From assembly GCF_000376225.1 (NCBI RefSeq), contig NZ_AQXL01000127.1:29260-93259 (forward strand): 64,000 nt of DNA. Direction: 5' to 3'. Position 1 is the stretch's first letter, and each line of letters begins with the position of its first letter. This stretch comes from Effusibacillus pohliae DSM 22757. GTDB taxonomy: Bacteria; Bacillota; Bacilli; Tumebacillales; Effusibacillaceae. The notes below the pieces were generated by a model. The model was not told where the DNA came from, did no database searches, and was given only the letters and a program-made list of their open reading frames with translations. The position numbers and the translations under genes are program-made. Shown one piece after another: positions 44,546 to 53,701 of the stretch.

Positions 44546-45556
44546 ATGGCGGAAGCATTGAAAGTGGACGAAAAAGTATACGATATCACGATCATCGGCG
44601 GTGGCCCGACGGGACTGTTTGCAGCTTTTTATGCCGGCATCCGCGATATGTCGACGAAGATCATTGACAGCTTGCCGCAGTTGGGAGGCCAGCTGGCGGA
44701 ATTGTATCCGGAGAAGTACATCTATGATGTCGCCGGCTTTCCGAAAGTATACGCGAAAGATCTGGTCAACAATCTGAAGGAGCAGATGGCTCCTTACAAT
44801 CCGACCATCTGTTTGAACGAGCGGGTCGAAGGATTGGAAAAGCTGGAGGACGGCACGTTCAAACTGACTTCCAACACGACGGTCCACTATTCCCGCACCG
44901 TTTTGATCGCGGCCGGAATCGGGGCGTTCACGCCACGGCGTCTGCCGGCAGCGAACGCGGAACAGTTCGAGGGCAAAGGAATTTTCTATTTTATCGACGA
45001 TCTTGCGAAGTTTAAAGGGCTCAACTGTCTGGTAGTGGGCGGTGGCGACTCGGCGGTCGATTTTGCGTTGATGCTGGAAACGGTCGCGAAAAAAGTGACG
45101 CTAATTCACCGGCGCGACCAGTTCCGGGCGCATGAAGACAGCGTCCGCCGGCTGTTCAGCTCATCCGTTGAAGTGAAGGTGTTCACCGAACTGAAAGCGG
45201 TGGAAGGCGAAGGCAAGCTGGAGCGGGGGCTGCTTGTCAACAGCAAGGAGAAAACGGAAGAAACGATCGAAGTCGATGCGATTATCGGCGCGCTCGGATT
45301 TTCCGCGTCGCTCGGTCCGATCCACGACTGGGGGCTGGAGATCCAGGACAACGCGATCGTCGTCAACACAAAAGGAGAGACGAATATTCCGGGCGTGTAC
45401 GCGGCGGGCGACATCGTCACATACCCCGGCAAGATCAAACTGATCGCCACCGGCTTTGGCGAAGCTCCGACTGCTGTCAACAACGCGAAGATCTACCTCG
45501 ACCCGCAGTCCAAGCTGCATCCGGGTCATAGTTCGTCCGGCTTTGGCAAAAAATAG
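44546..45556 (+). CDS. yumC: Ferredoxin--NADP reductase, thioredoxin-reductase-like type
   Basis: 336 residues. FAD-binding [23 protein letters not shown]-binding [17 protein letters not shown] and the late FAD motif [21 protein letters not shown] region (about 285-305). No CxxC redox pair, which separates it from thioredoxin reductases and fits the YumC/YcgT ferredoxin-NADP reductases. Passes electrons between NADPH and ferredoxin or flavodoxin. Monocistronic, with its own promoter and terminator. Confidence 0.92.
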   Translation: MAEALKVDEKVYDITIIGGGPTGLFAAFYAGIRDMSTKIIDSLPQLGGQLAELYPEKYIYDVAGFPKVYAKDLVNNLKEQMAPYNPTICLNERVEGLEKLEDGTFKLTSNTTVHYSRTVLIAAGIGAFTPRRLPAANAEQFEGKGIFYFIDDLAKFKGLNCLVVGGGDSAVDFALMLETVAKKVTLIHRRDQFRAHEDSVRRLFSSSVEVKVFTELKAVEGEGKLERGLLVNSKEKTEETIEVDAIIGALGFSASLGPIHDWGLEIQDNAIVVNTKGETNIPGVYAAGDIVTYPGKIKLIATGFGEAPTAVNNAKIYLDPQSKLHPGHSSSGFGKK

Positions 45557-45570
45557 AAGCTAACGCGACC

Positions 45571-45609
45571 AAAGTCTACGTCCGGCGGGCGTGGACTTTC
45601 CGTATTTTT
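45571..45609 (+). terminator. Terminator of the ferredoxin-NADP reductase gene
   Basis: AAAGTCTACG (45571-45580) pairs with CGTGGACTTT (45590-45599) with one G-T wobble, followed by CCGTATTTTT. Confidence 0.7.
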
Positions 45610-45625
45610 CAGGAGGGATTGGAAC

Positions 45626-46468
45626 ATGGCTGCACAAGTGATCAGCGGCAAGGAAATCGCCGCGCAAATTCGGGCGGAACTGAAGAGTGAAGTGGAGAAA
45701 CTGGCTGCGCGAGGCATTCAGCCGGGCCTTGCCGTGATCCTGGTCGGGGATGACCCGGCATCGCACAGTTATGTGAAAGGAAAAGAGAAGGCGGCTGTCG
45801 AATTGAATTTTCATTCGGAAGTGCATCGTTTGCCGGAGAGCGTATCGGAACAGGATGTGCTGGCGCTGATCGGCAAATTGAACGAAGATCCGAAGATTCA
45901 TGGGATTCTGGTGCAATTGCCGCTGCCCCGCCATATCTCGGAAAAAGCGGTGATTCAGGCGATTGACCCGGAAAAAGATGTTGACGGCTTCCATCCGCAA
46001 AATGTCGGGAACATGTATATCGGGCTGCCTGCCTTTCTGCCATGTACGCCGCACGGCGTGATCCAGATGCTGAAGCGTTCCGGCGTCGAAATCGCCGGCA
46101 AGCATGCGGTTGTGATCGGCCGCTCCAATATTGTCGGCAAGCCGATGGCACAACTGCTGCTGTCGGAAAACGCGACGGTGACGATTTGCCACTCGCGCAC
46201 GCCTGATCTGGCTGCGATGACGAAACAGGCGGATATTTTGGTGGCTGCTGTCGGGCGAGCCGGCACTGTCCGTGCCGATATGGTCAAGCCGGGTGCGGTC
46301 GTGATCGATGTGGGTGTCAACCGCGTCGACGGCAAGCTGGTGGGCGACTGCCTGTTTGATGAATTGAGCGAAGTAGCCGGCATGATTACGCCTGTTCCCG
46401 GCGGAGTGGGGCCGATGACGATCACCATGCTGATGTACAATACAGTCGAATCGGCGAAACGCCATTGA
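45626..46468 (+). CDS. folD: Bifunctional methylenetetrahydrofolate dehydrogenase/cyclohydrolase
   Basis: 280 residues. Interconverts 5,10-methylene-, methenyl- and 10-formyl-THF using NADP. Catalytic tyrosine and lysine in [32 protein letters not shown], the Rossmann [17 protein letters not shown] and the closing [18 protein letters not shown]. Supplies C1 units that complement the glycine cleavage operon elsewhere in the window. Confidence 0.97.
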   Translation: MAAQVISGKEIAAQIRAELKSEVEKLAARGIQPGLAVILVGDDPASHSYVKGKEKAAVELNFHSEVHRLPESVSEQDVLALIGKLNEDPKIHGILVQLPLPRHISEKAVIQAIDPEKDVDGFHPQNVGNMYIGLPAFLPCTPHGVIQMLKRSGVEIAGKHAVVIGRSNIVGKPMAQLLLSENATVTICHSRTPDLAAMTKQADILVAAVGRAGTVRADMVKPGAVVIDVGVNRVDGKLVGDCLFDELSEVAGMITPVPGGVGPMTITMLMYNTVESAKRH

Positions 46469-46481
46469 ACACGGGGGGCTT

Positions 46482-47867
46482 ATGAGTAACCGGAAGGCAA
46501 GCGAAGAGGCGATTCTTTCCGTTTCCGAGCTAACAGGCAAGATCAAGTGTTTGCTGGAACAGGACCGCTTGCTGGCCGATTGTTGGGTGAGGGGGGAAAT
46601 CTCCAATTTTACCCGCCACAGCAGCGGCCACATGTATTTTACGCTGAAAGATTCGGGCAGCCGCATCAAATCGGTGATGTTCGCCTCAAAGAACCGGAAT
46701 CTCAACTTTCTCCCGAAGGAAGGGATGAAAGTCATCATCCGCGGCTATGTTTCGGTGTATGAACGGGACGGCCAGTACCAGTTGTATGTGGAGGAAATGC
46801 AGCCGGACGGGCTGGGGTCGCTGTTTCTCGCGTTTCAGCAGATGAAGGAGCGGCTGGAACAAGAAGGCTTGTTCAGCATGGAACACAAGAAACCGTTGCC
46901 GAAGTTTCCGAAAGTGATCGGAGTTGTCACTTCGCCCACTGGAGCGGCGGTCCGCGACATTATCACGACGATCCGCAGGCGCTATCCGGTCGCCCACATC
47001 CTGCTGCATCCAGTGCTGGTGCAGGGCACGGAAGCGCCGGCGTCGATCGCGGCTGCGATTGAACGGCTGAACCGGTGCGTGGAGTTGCAAATCGATGTCC
47101 TGATCGTCGGCCGCGGCGGCGGTTCGCTGGAAGAGCTGTGGGCGTTCAACGAAGAGATCGTCGCGCGGGCGATCTTCGCTTCGCAGATTCCGGTGATTTC
47201 TGCCGTCGGGCATGAGACCGATTTTACCATCGCCGATTTCGTGGCCGATGTACGGGCGGCAACGCCGACGGCGGCTGCCGAATTGGCGGTGCCCCATCTG
47301 CTGGAATTGCTTCGCCATCTCGATACGACCCAGCAGCGGCTGATCACCGCAATATCCAATCAGGTGCGGGATCTGTGGCGGCGTCTCGAGCGGTTGGAGC
47401 AGTCAACCGTATTTTCCCGCCCAACGAGCCGCATCGAACAGTTGCGGCAGCAAATTGACCACGCGGAAGATCAGCTTGAGCTGCTGCTGACCAAGCTGAT
47501 CGGCAGCCGCAGCCGGCGGGTCGATGAGCTCGTCCGCCGCCTGTCGCAAACATCGCCCGTCGAGCGTGTGATACGAACGGAGGAACGGTTCGGATTCGTT
47601 TTGCAACGGATGCTGTCTGCCATGTCCAACAGACTGACGGCGGCGGGGACCCAATTGGACAGGATGCTCGACAAGCTGGACGCATACAGTCCGCTGCATG
47701 TGATGAAACGGGGCTTCTCGCTGGTGTACCGGGAAGAAAAAGGCCGCCATCTGGTCCGCAGCATCAACGAAGTGCAGTTGGGGGACAGGCTGCATGTGCG
47801 CTTGCGGGACGGATGGCTGGATTGCCAGGTATGGGGGATCGAGGAGGAACAGAATCGTGACGGATAA
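46482..47867 (+). CDS. xseA: Exodeoxyribonuclease VII large subunit
   Basis: 461 residues. N-terminal OB fold (LLADCWVRGEISNFTRHSSGHMYF region), catalytic core with PKVIGVVTSPTGAAVRDI, GRGGGSLEELWAFN and VGHETDFTIADFVAD, then a long coiled-coil and the C-terminal interaction motif (RGFSLVY). Single-strand DNA exonuclease with XseB. It overlaps xseB by 11 bases. Confidence 0.96.
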   Translation: MSNRKASEEAILSVSELTGKIKCLLEQDRLLADCWVRGEISNFTRHSSGHMYFTLKDSGSRIKSVMFASKNRNLNFLPKEGMKVIIRGYVSVYERDGQYQLYVEEMQPDGLGSLFLAFQQMKERLEQEGLFSMEHKKPLPKFPKVIGVVTSPTGAAVRDIITTIRRRYPVAHILLHPVLVQGTEAPASIAAAIERLNRCVELQIDVLIVGRGGGSLEELWAFNEEIVARAIFASQIPVISAVGHETDFTIADFVADVRAATPTAAAELAVPHLLELLRHLDTTQQRLITAISNQVRDLWRRLERLEQSTVFSRPTSRIEQLRQQIDHAEDQLELLLTKLIGSRSRRVDELVRRLSQTSPVERVIRTEERFGFVLQRMLSAMSNRLTAAGTQLDRMLDKLDAYSPLHVMKRGFSLVYREEKGRHLVRSINEVQLGDRLHVRLRDGWLDCQVWGIEEEQNRDG

Positions 47868-48120
47868 AAAGATTGAAACGAACGAACAACAGGCACACAA
47901 AACACTGTCGTTTGAGGAGGCGCTGGCCGGCCTGGAGAAAATCGTGCGCGAGCTGGAAGCGGGCGAAATTCCGCTGGAACAGGCGATTGCCAGCTTCCAG
48001 GAGGGCATGCAGCTGGCCAAAATCTGCCGGGAAAAGCTCGACCAGGCGGAACAGAAAATCGAAATGCTGGTGGCGGACGCGGCAGGTCTCAGCAAAAAGC
48101 CATTTGCGCCGGAGGAGTAA
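47857..48120 (+). CDS. xseB: Exodeoxyribonuclease VII small subunit
   Basis: 87 residues from GTG 47857, nine bases after GAGGAGG. Two-helix protein: LSFEEALAGLEKIVRELEAG and LEQAIASFQEGMQLAKIC. Several copies bind one XseA. Coupled to xseA by overlap and followed two bases later by ispA. Confidence 0.94.
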   Translation: MTDKKIETNEQQAHKTLSFEEALAGLEKIVRELEAGEIPLEQAIASFQEGMQLAKICREKLDQAEQKIEMLVADAAGLSKKPFAPEE

Positions 48121-48122
48121 CG

Positions 48123-49013
48123 ATGCCATTTTCACTGGAAGAGTATTTACAGAGCCGCGTAAGCGAAGTGGAGGTGGCGCTTGACCGCCTCGCTCCTCCC
48201 GTATCGCAGCCTCCGCAGCCGATCTGTGAAGCGATGCGATACAGCCTGTTTGCCGGCGGCAAACGGATCCGGCCGATTTTGACGCTGGCGACGGTCGAAA
48301 CGCTCGGGGGCGACCGCGAGGAGGCCCTGCCGATCGCTTGCGCAATCGAGATGCTGCATACCTACTCGTTGATCCATGACGACCTGCCGGCGATGGACAA
48401 TGACGATTACCGGCGGGGCAGGCCGACCAATCACAAGGTGTATGGCGATGCGATCGCCATCCTGGCGGGCGATGCCCTGTTAACGTACGCGTTTCAGGTG
48501 TTGGCGGAAGTTGACATGCAAGGCCGGGAGAAAGAGCAGCTGGCGATCATTCGAGAGTTGGCGAGCGCAAGCGGGGTACAGGGCATGATTGGCGGGCAGG
48601 TGGCCGATATTCAGGCGGCAGGCAAGCCGGCCGATGAAGCGACGCTGCTGTACATCCACCGTCATAAAACGGGTGACCTGCTGACCGCGTCTGTAAGGAT
48701 GGGGGCGATTTTTGCCGGTGCCTCGCCTGAGGAATTGCAGTTGCTCACCACGTATGCGCGCAACCTCGGGCTCGCGTTTCAGATTCAGGACGACATTCTC
48801 GACGTGGTGGGCGATCAGGAGAAACTGGGAAAAACGGTCGGTGCCGACGCGGCGCTTGGCAAACTGACGTTTCCCAGCGTATATGGACTGGAGGAATCAC
48901 GCAACCAATTGGTCAGGTTGACACAGGAAGCGCTCGCCGCGCTGGATCGGCTGCCGCGCGACACGACCATTTTGCGGGCGATCGCCGATTATCTTTTGAA
49001 ACGGGAGCACTAA
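48123..49013 (+). CDS. ispA: Farnesyl diphosphate synthase
   Basis: 296 residues. Trans-prenyl chain elongation from IPP and DMAPP. First aspartate-rich motif IHDDLPAMDNDDYRRGRPTNH (at about 80-100), second motif QIQDDILDVVGD, lysine in HKTGDLL and GGKRIRP near the start. Its neighbours OLE RNA and dxs agree with the isoprenoid context. Confidence 0.95.
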   Translation: MPFSLEEYLQSRVSEVEVALDRLAPPVSQPPQPICEAMRYSLFAGGKRIRPILTLATVETLGGDREEALPIACAIEMLHTYSLIHDDLPAMDNDDYRRGRPTNHKVYGDAIAILAGDALLTYAFQVLAEVDMQGREKEQLAIIRELASASGVQGMIGGQVADIQAAGKPADEATLLYIHRHKTGDLLTASVRMGAIFAGASPEELQLLTTYARNLGLAFQIQDDILDVVGDQEKLGKTVGADAALGKLTFPSVYGLEESRNQLVRLTQEALAALDRLPRDTTILRAIADYLLKREH

Positions 49014-49139
49014 AACACCCCGTGAAGTGACGCAAGCCTTCGCAGCGAATTCCGAGTACTTCGCGGGGGCCCCGGAAAACACCCCAAAAAGTGACGTAAA
49101 GCTCCGAAGCAGATTCCGAATACTTCTCTCTGCGCATCC
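49012..49139. repeat. Two tandem 64-base imperfect repeats after ispA
   Basis: Units 49012-49075 and 49076-49139 both begin AAAACACCCC and share AGTGACG and then ATTCCGA-TACTTC in register; other positions differ. The first unit overlaps the ispA stop codon. Read on the minus strand both units keep a similar peptide pattern (REVFGICFGALRHFLGCF and REVLGIRCEGLRHFTGCF), so they may derive from a coding repeat. No known repeat family is recognised. Confidence 0.7.
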
Positions 49140-49168
49140 GGGACACAATCCTTTGGATGCGCTTTTTT
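49131..49168 (+). terminator. Terminator after ispA
   Basis: TGCGCATCC (49131-49139) pairs with GGATGCGC (49155-49162), followed by TTTTTT. It lies at the edge of the second 64-base repeat and closes the folD-xseAB-ispA operon. Confidence 0.82.
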
Positions 49169-49227
49169 CATGCAATTTCCTTGTGTAGATCCGTCTGCGG
49201 ATTCGGAAACTATAGGAGGATTGATTC

Positions 49228-50139
49228 TTGGGCACAAACGGGGGGCAGGCGACCGTCATGCAAGTTTTGATGTGGTTTGTGAACGCGCTGATTGTGTTCG
49301 TGGTGGCGTTTCTGATGATGAAAATGATGGGCAAACGGGCCATCGCCCAAATGTCGGCTTTCGATGTGATCGTCGTGTTCGTGCTGGCGTCGATGTTGTC
49401 CACCGCCCTAACTGATCAGAGCAAAATGTGGCCGATTTTGGTCACCGGCGTATTTTTCATGCTGATCTATATGGCTGCCTCGTTTCTGCTGTTGAACAAC
49501 AATCTGCGAAAAGCGATCTACACCAAGCCGACCGTCTTGATCAGCAAGGGCAACATCAATGAAACAGGGTTGCGGCAGACGCGCATGACCGTGCCGGAAT
49601 TGCTCGGAATCCTGCGCATCAAGGGGTATTCTTCCGTGGCGGATGTCGAGTTTGCGATCATGGAAGAAGCGGGCGACATCTCGGTCATTCCGAAATCGCA
49701 GTCCGGACCGGTCACGCCGCGGGATCTGAACATCGTCAAGGCACCTGTCGCTTTGCCCGTGCCGGTGATTGTGGACGGCGAGTGGATCGACGACAATCTC
49801 GCTTTTTTGCAAAAAGACCGGTCGTGGATGCTGCAACAGTTGGCCATGCTGGGAGTGGAGCAAGACGATGTACCGAAGCTCACATTGGTGCAGGTAGAGC
49901 CGGACGGAAGGGTGACGATCGACCGCAACGAGCCGGCGTTCCAGGGGAAATTTCAGCCGGGACAATTTATGAGCCCGGAACAGGCGTCGACCGCCGTCAT
50001 GCCTTCGGCCGCCAGCCAACCGGGAATTTCGGAAGCGACCAAAGGTGCGCTGGCGATTATCAACCAGCAGTCCGGCGCCTGCACCGATCCGCCAAAAAAG
50101 CAGAAAAAAGACCGAACGAAAAAAGGCCAATCGGTTTAA
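49228..50139 (+). CDS. DUF421 (YetF-like) membrane protein
   Basis: 303 residues from TTG 49228 behind ATAGGAGG. Three N-terminal hydrophobic helices (LMWFVNALIVFVVAFLMM, FDVIVVFVLASMLSTAL, VTGVFFMLIYMAASFLLL) then the cytosolic DUF421 domain with two tandem folds (KPTVLISKGNINETGLRQTR region). A Lys-rich end (KKQKKDRTKKGQSV). YetF-type proteins are often spore or germination associated; molecular function is not settled. Confidence 0.86.
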   Translation: MGTNGGQATVMQVLMWFVNALIVFVVAFLMMKMMGKRAIAQMSAFDVIVVFVLASMLSTALTDQSKMWPILVTGVFFMLIYMAASFLLLNNNLRKAIYTKPTVLISKGNINETGLRQTRMTVPELLGILRIKGYSSVADVEFAIMEEAGDISVIPKSQSGPVTPRDLNIVKAPVALPVPVIVDGEWIDDNLAFLQKDRSWMLQQLAMLGVEQDDVPKLTLVQVEPDGRVTIDRNEPAFQGKFQPGQFMSPEQASTAVMPSAASQPGISEATKGALAIINQQSGACTDPPKKQKKDRTKKGQSV

Positions 50140-50146
50140 ACGTCGC

Positions 50147-50175
50147 AAGCTTCTCCAACTGAGAGAAGCTTTTTC
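50147..50175 (+). terminator. Terminator of the DUF421 gene
   Basis: AAGCTTCTC (50147-50155) is complementary to GAGAAGCTT (50163-50171) and runs into TTTTT. Confidence 0.82.
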
Positions 50176-50306
50176 CATGCCAAAAGGGACAGCCAAATCG
50201 GGGCTAAAAACCGCAAAAAAAAACGAAATTCCTATTCCCCGTTCAATCAGCCAGATTTCTTGTATACGGGAACGACCGCATGATCGCGCTGCAGTTTTTG
50301 CATCGA

Positions 50307-50335
50307 TTGGTTGAATCGATCGCGTATGGTATAAT
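50307..50335 (+). promoter_or_regulatory. Promoter of the OLE RNA
   Basis: TTGGTT (50307-50312), 17 bases, and a perfect TATAAT (50330-50335) preceded by TGG (extended -10). It predicts a transcript start near 50342, at the left edge of the structured RNA. Confidence 0.7.
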
Positions 50336-50341
50336 GGTTTC

Positions 50342-50968
50342 AAAATCGGAGGGTGGCGCAGTATTCTAGTCAACCCCCCTCTTCTGAAGGCGGGCCTAAA
50401 AATCCGTCGAAGGGCACATCGATGAAGTTCCTGGTGTTGGCTTGAGGCGCCCAGCCTTGGGCTGATACTGGGAGTTAAGGTAGTAGGGCGATCCGCAATG
50501 GCATGCGGGCGTGGACCCTACTACCGCGGAGGCCCATGTTTGTGGTTTGACGCCAGCGCGCCGAGAACTACGACATGGGGTATGAACCTGCATGGCGAGT
50601 GAGATGCTATCGTTGATGACACGACACTTGTGTGCAGCGTAGCCTGCCTTGAGTGATGTGGAGGGATTGCAGGATTCAGGCGGACCGTTTCGGCCAAAAC
50701 GCGTCCGCCGGTGCTGCATGAAATCCACGTTGCAAAAGAGGCTAGGAAGATGTGCGGGGTTGTTGAGGAAAACTCCTAGACTGTCGTGATCCACGTGACT
50801 TTTCGGGGATTATAGTGTGGTCTAAGTGGTAATCGAGTCCGGTGCATGGCAACATCACCGAGACGGACATAAAGGGAAACCGCCGCCATGGCGACGTGGC
50901 GGTGTCTGTCTGGGAAAACCTACTCGACCTAAGCCACAGCGTTTACCCGAAAAGTTGCCACCCCACCC
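50342..50968 (+). ncRNA. OLE RNA (ornate large extremophilic RNA)
   Basis: A 870-base interval without a credible gene lies between a terminated DUF421 gene and oapA. A strong promoter sits at its left, and the transcript ends would pair: GGGTGGC (50351-50357) with GCCACCC (50957-50963), enclosing about 610 bases. That is the known size of OLE RNA, which in extremophilic Bacillota lies next to isoprenoid genes and just upstream of oapA, exactly as here. OLE RNA with OapA forms a membrane ribonucleoprotein linked to cold, ethanol and magnesium stress in alkaliphilic bacilli. Identification rests on size, ends and synteny; the fold was not computed. Confidence 0.85.
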
Positions 50969-51009
50969 CATCTACATATTATTCTCGCGAACGGAGTGTA
51001 TTTCTATTC

Positions 51010-51639
51010 ATGAATAGCGCGTGGCGTGACACGCTTCGATGGGCGGCGTTGATCTTCGTCGTCACTTTTTTTCTATCTGGATTTTTCAATACTTCCACCA
51101 TCCTGCTCGATCTGGCCGATTGGTGGGTCGGGGTCTTGGTCGTGATCGCGATTGTCCTCGTCGGCATTTTTTTTGATATAATGGGACTGGCAGCCGCCGC
51201 GGCGCGAGAGACGCCTTACCATGCGATGGCGTCCGAGCGGGTGCACGGCGCGAAGCAGGCCATCCTGATCGTGCGCAACGCGGAAAAATTCTCGAACTTC
51301 TGCAATGATGTGATCGGCGATATTTCCGGTGTCTTGAGTGGGGCAGCGACGGCAGTCGTGGTCGCCCGCATCATCGAATCGACGGATATCAGCGGCCTGT
51401 TTCGGCAAGCGATCGCCATCCTGGCGACGGCGCTGGTGGCCGCCTTGACAGTCAGCGGCAAGGCGCTCGGGAAAGCGTATGCCATCCGCAACGCCAATTG
51501 GATTATTTTACAGGTTGGAAAATTCTTCTACCTAATGGAACAAAAATTTCATATCCGGTTATTTGCTGGAAATGATAAGAAAAAATCGCGAAAGCGAGGC
51601 GGTAAGCGTGTGGTTGGAAAACGTCAACAGCCCCGCTGA
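51010..51639 (+). CDS. oapA: OLE-associated protein A
   Basis: 209 residues from ATG 51010 (GGAG 13 bases upstream, a loose spacing). Four probable transmembrane helices: WAALIFVVTFFLSGFF, WWVGVLVVIAIVLVGIFFDI, DISGVLSGAATAVVVARI and AIAILATALVAALTVSG. It ends in a strongly basic tail (KKKSRKRGGKRVVGKRQQPR, about residues 190-209) suited to RNA contact. OapA binds OLE RNA and holds it at the membrane. Its 3' end overlaps dxs by 32 bases in another frame, so the two may be coupled. Confidence 0.85.
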   Translation: MNSAWRDTLRWAALIFVVTFFLSGFFNTSTILLDLADWWVGVLVVIAIVLVGIFFDIMGLAAAAARETPYHAMASERVHGAKQAILIVRNAEKFSNFCNDVIGDISGVLSGAATAVVVARIIESTDISGLFRQAIAILATALVAALTVSGKALGKAYAIRNANWIILQVGKFFYLMEQKFHIRLFAGNDKKKSRKRGGKRVVGKRQQPR

Positions 51640-53497
51640 CATCAAAGATTTCAATGTGCAGCAATTGGAGGAGCTGGCGGAAGAGATTCGTCAGTTTTTG
51701 ATTGAAAGCCTGTCGGTCACAGGCGGCCACTTCGGCGCCAACCTGGGAGTTGTCGAATTGACGGTCGCGCTGCACAAAGTGTTCGACAGCCCGCGTGACA
51801 AACTGATCTGGGATGTCGGCCATCAGGCCTATGTGCACAAAATCCTGACCGGCCGCAAATCGCTGTTCCCCACATTGCGCAAGTTCAAAGGACTGTCGGG
51901 TTTTCCGAAACGTGCGGAGAGCGAGCATGACATGTTTGATGTGGGGCATTCCTCGACATCGATCTCGGCTGCCGCCGGCTACGCGGTCGCCCGTGACCTT
52001 GCGAAAGAAAACTATCACGTGGTGGCGATCATCGGCGACGGAGCGATGACGGGAGGCATGGCGTTTGAAGCGATGAACCATGTGGGCCACATCGGCACCG
52101 ACCTGATCGTGGTGTTGAACGACAATGAGATGTCGATCGATCCAAACGTCGGGGCGATGTCCAATTATCTGGCAAAAATCCGCACCGATTCGCATTACCA
52201 GAACGCGAAGGCGGAAATCCAGCATATCCTGTCGAAAATCCCGACGGTCGGCAACAAAGTGGCGAAAGGGCTGGAGCGGCTGAAAGATTCGCTGAAATAT
52301 CTGGTCGTTCCCGGCATGCTGTTTGAAGAGTTCGGTTTCACTTACATGGGCCCGATCGACGGGCATAATATTTCCTTGTTGCTGCAGGCCTTGGAACAGG
52401 CGAAACAGACGAGAGGACCTGTTCTGCTGCACGTCGTCACGCAAAAAGGAAAAGGGTACGCCGCCGCGGAAGGTGCCTACGACAAATGGCACGGGGTCAA
52501 TCCGTTCAACATCGAGACTGGCGAGTCGCCGAAGGTGGTGTCGACCGCTCCGACGTACAGTTCCGTATTTGGCAACACGATGATCAAGCTGGCGGAAATG
52601 GACGAGCAAATCGTCGCCATCACCCCGGCCATGCCAACTGGTTCCGGTTTGCTCAAATTTGCCGAGAAGTTTCCGAACCGGTTTTTTGACGTGGGCATCG
52701 CCGAGCAGCATGCGGCGACGTTTGCGGCCGGTCTTGCCTGCGCCGGGATGAAGCCGGTGCTGTCGATCTACTCCACATTTTTGCAGCGGGCGTATGACCA
52801 GACGATTCACGACATTTGCATCCAAAATATTCCTGTCACGATCGCGATCGACCGGGCGGGGCTGGTCGGTGCGGACGGGGAAACGCACCAGGGGGCGTTT
52901 GACATTTCGTTCTTGCGGGCGATTCCGAATATCACCATCATGATGCCGAAGGACGAAAACGAGCTGCAGCACATGCTGTATACGGCGCTGCAGCAGAATA
53001 CGCCGGTTGCCGTCCGCTACCCGCGCGGCGAAGGGCGCGGCGTAAAAATGGACCGGGAGTTCCATGAAATCCCGATCGGCAAGGCGGAGATCCTGCGTGA
53101 CGGCCGATCCCCACTGGCGATTCTGGCGTTGGGGCCGATGGTCGAGCTGGCGGAAAAGGCGGCGGATGTGCTCGAGCAGGACGGCATCTACCCGATGGTC
53201 GTCAACATGCGGTTTGTCAAGCCGCTGGATGCAGACCTGCTGCTGGATCTCGCGATGCGCGGCTACCGCCTGATCACCGTCGAAGAAGCGGCGATCGCCG
53301 GCGGCATGGGGTCTGCGATTATGGAATTTTACGCGACCAACATGATTCCCGGCATGGAACTGTTCCCGATCGGCTTGCCGGATCGGTTCATCGAACACGG
53401 TAGTGTCAAACAGCTGCTGGAGTCGGTCGGCGTGACGGTGGAACGAATTGTCGAGCACGCAAAACGAATCGGGCCGAAAAAACGGCAACGCGCATGA
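51608..53497 (+). CDS. dxs: 1-deoxy-D-xylulose-5-phosphate synthase
   Basis: 629 residues from GTG 51608 (AAAGCGAGGCGG upstream). Condenses pyruvate and glyceraldehyde 3-phosphate with thiamine diphosphate, the first step of the MEP isoprenoid route. Thiamine-site signatures SVTGGHFGANLGVVE, IGDGAMTGGMAFEAMN and the later ITPAMPTGSGL, IAEQHAATFAAGLA and DRAGLVGADGETHQG. Lies inside the oapA 3' end, so upstream RNA and membrane protein share its transcript. Confidence 0.97.
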   Translation: MWLENVNSPADIKDFNVQQLEELAEEIRQFLIESLSVTGGHFGANLGVVELTVALHKVFDSPRDKLIWDVGHQAYVHKILTGRKSLFPTLRKFKGLSGFPKRAESEHDMFDVGHSSTSISAAAGYAVARDLAKENYHVVAIIGDGAMTGGMAFEAMNHVGHIGTDLIVVLNDNEMSIDPNVGAMSNYLAKIRTDSHYQNAKAEIQHILSKIPTVGNKVAKGLERLKDSLKYLVVPGMLFEEFGFTYMGPIDGHNISLLLQALEQAKQTRGPVLLHVVTQKGKGYAAAEGAYDKWHGVNPFNIETGESPKVVSTAPTYSSVFGNTMIKLAEMDEQIVAITPAMPTGSGLLKFAEKFPNRFFDVGIAEQHAATFAAGLACAGMKPVLSIYSTFLQRAYDQTIHDICIQNIPVTIAIDRAGLVGADGETHQGAFDISFLRAIPNITIMMPKDENELQHMLYTALQQNTPVAVRYPRGEGRGVKMDREFHEIPIGKAEILRDGRSPLAILALGPMVELAEKAADVLEQDGIYPMVVNMRFVKPLDADLLLDLAMRGYRLITVEEAAIAGGMGSAIMEFYATNMIPGMELFPIGLPDRFIEHGSVKQLLESVGVTVERIVEHAKRIGPKKRQRA

Positions 53498-53553
53498 GGC
53501 CGTCGACAGTCGTCGCGGCGGCGTTGATTCTGTTGGCCGCCAATATCGGGTTT

Positions 53554-53593
53554 GGAGCTTGCAGCCCGTTTCGGTTCGGGTTTGCAAGCTTTC
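53554..53593 (+). terminator. Probable terminator after dxs
   Basis: GCTTGCAGCCCG and CGGGTTTGCAAGC form a stem with two mismatches, followed by TTTCC. The U-tract is short, so efficiency is uncertain. The rest of the dxs-tlyA gap shows nothing recognisable. Confidence 0.5.
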
Positions 53594-53701
53594 CGTATTT
53601 CTAACAAGACGTCACCGTTTTCCGGGTCCAAGCCCAGAGCAAGTCTTGGCAGTTTGCAGTTTCAAAGCGCCACTTTGGCGGGTATCTTGAAAGGAGCCTT
53701 T

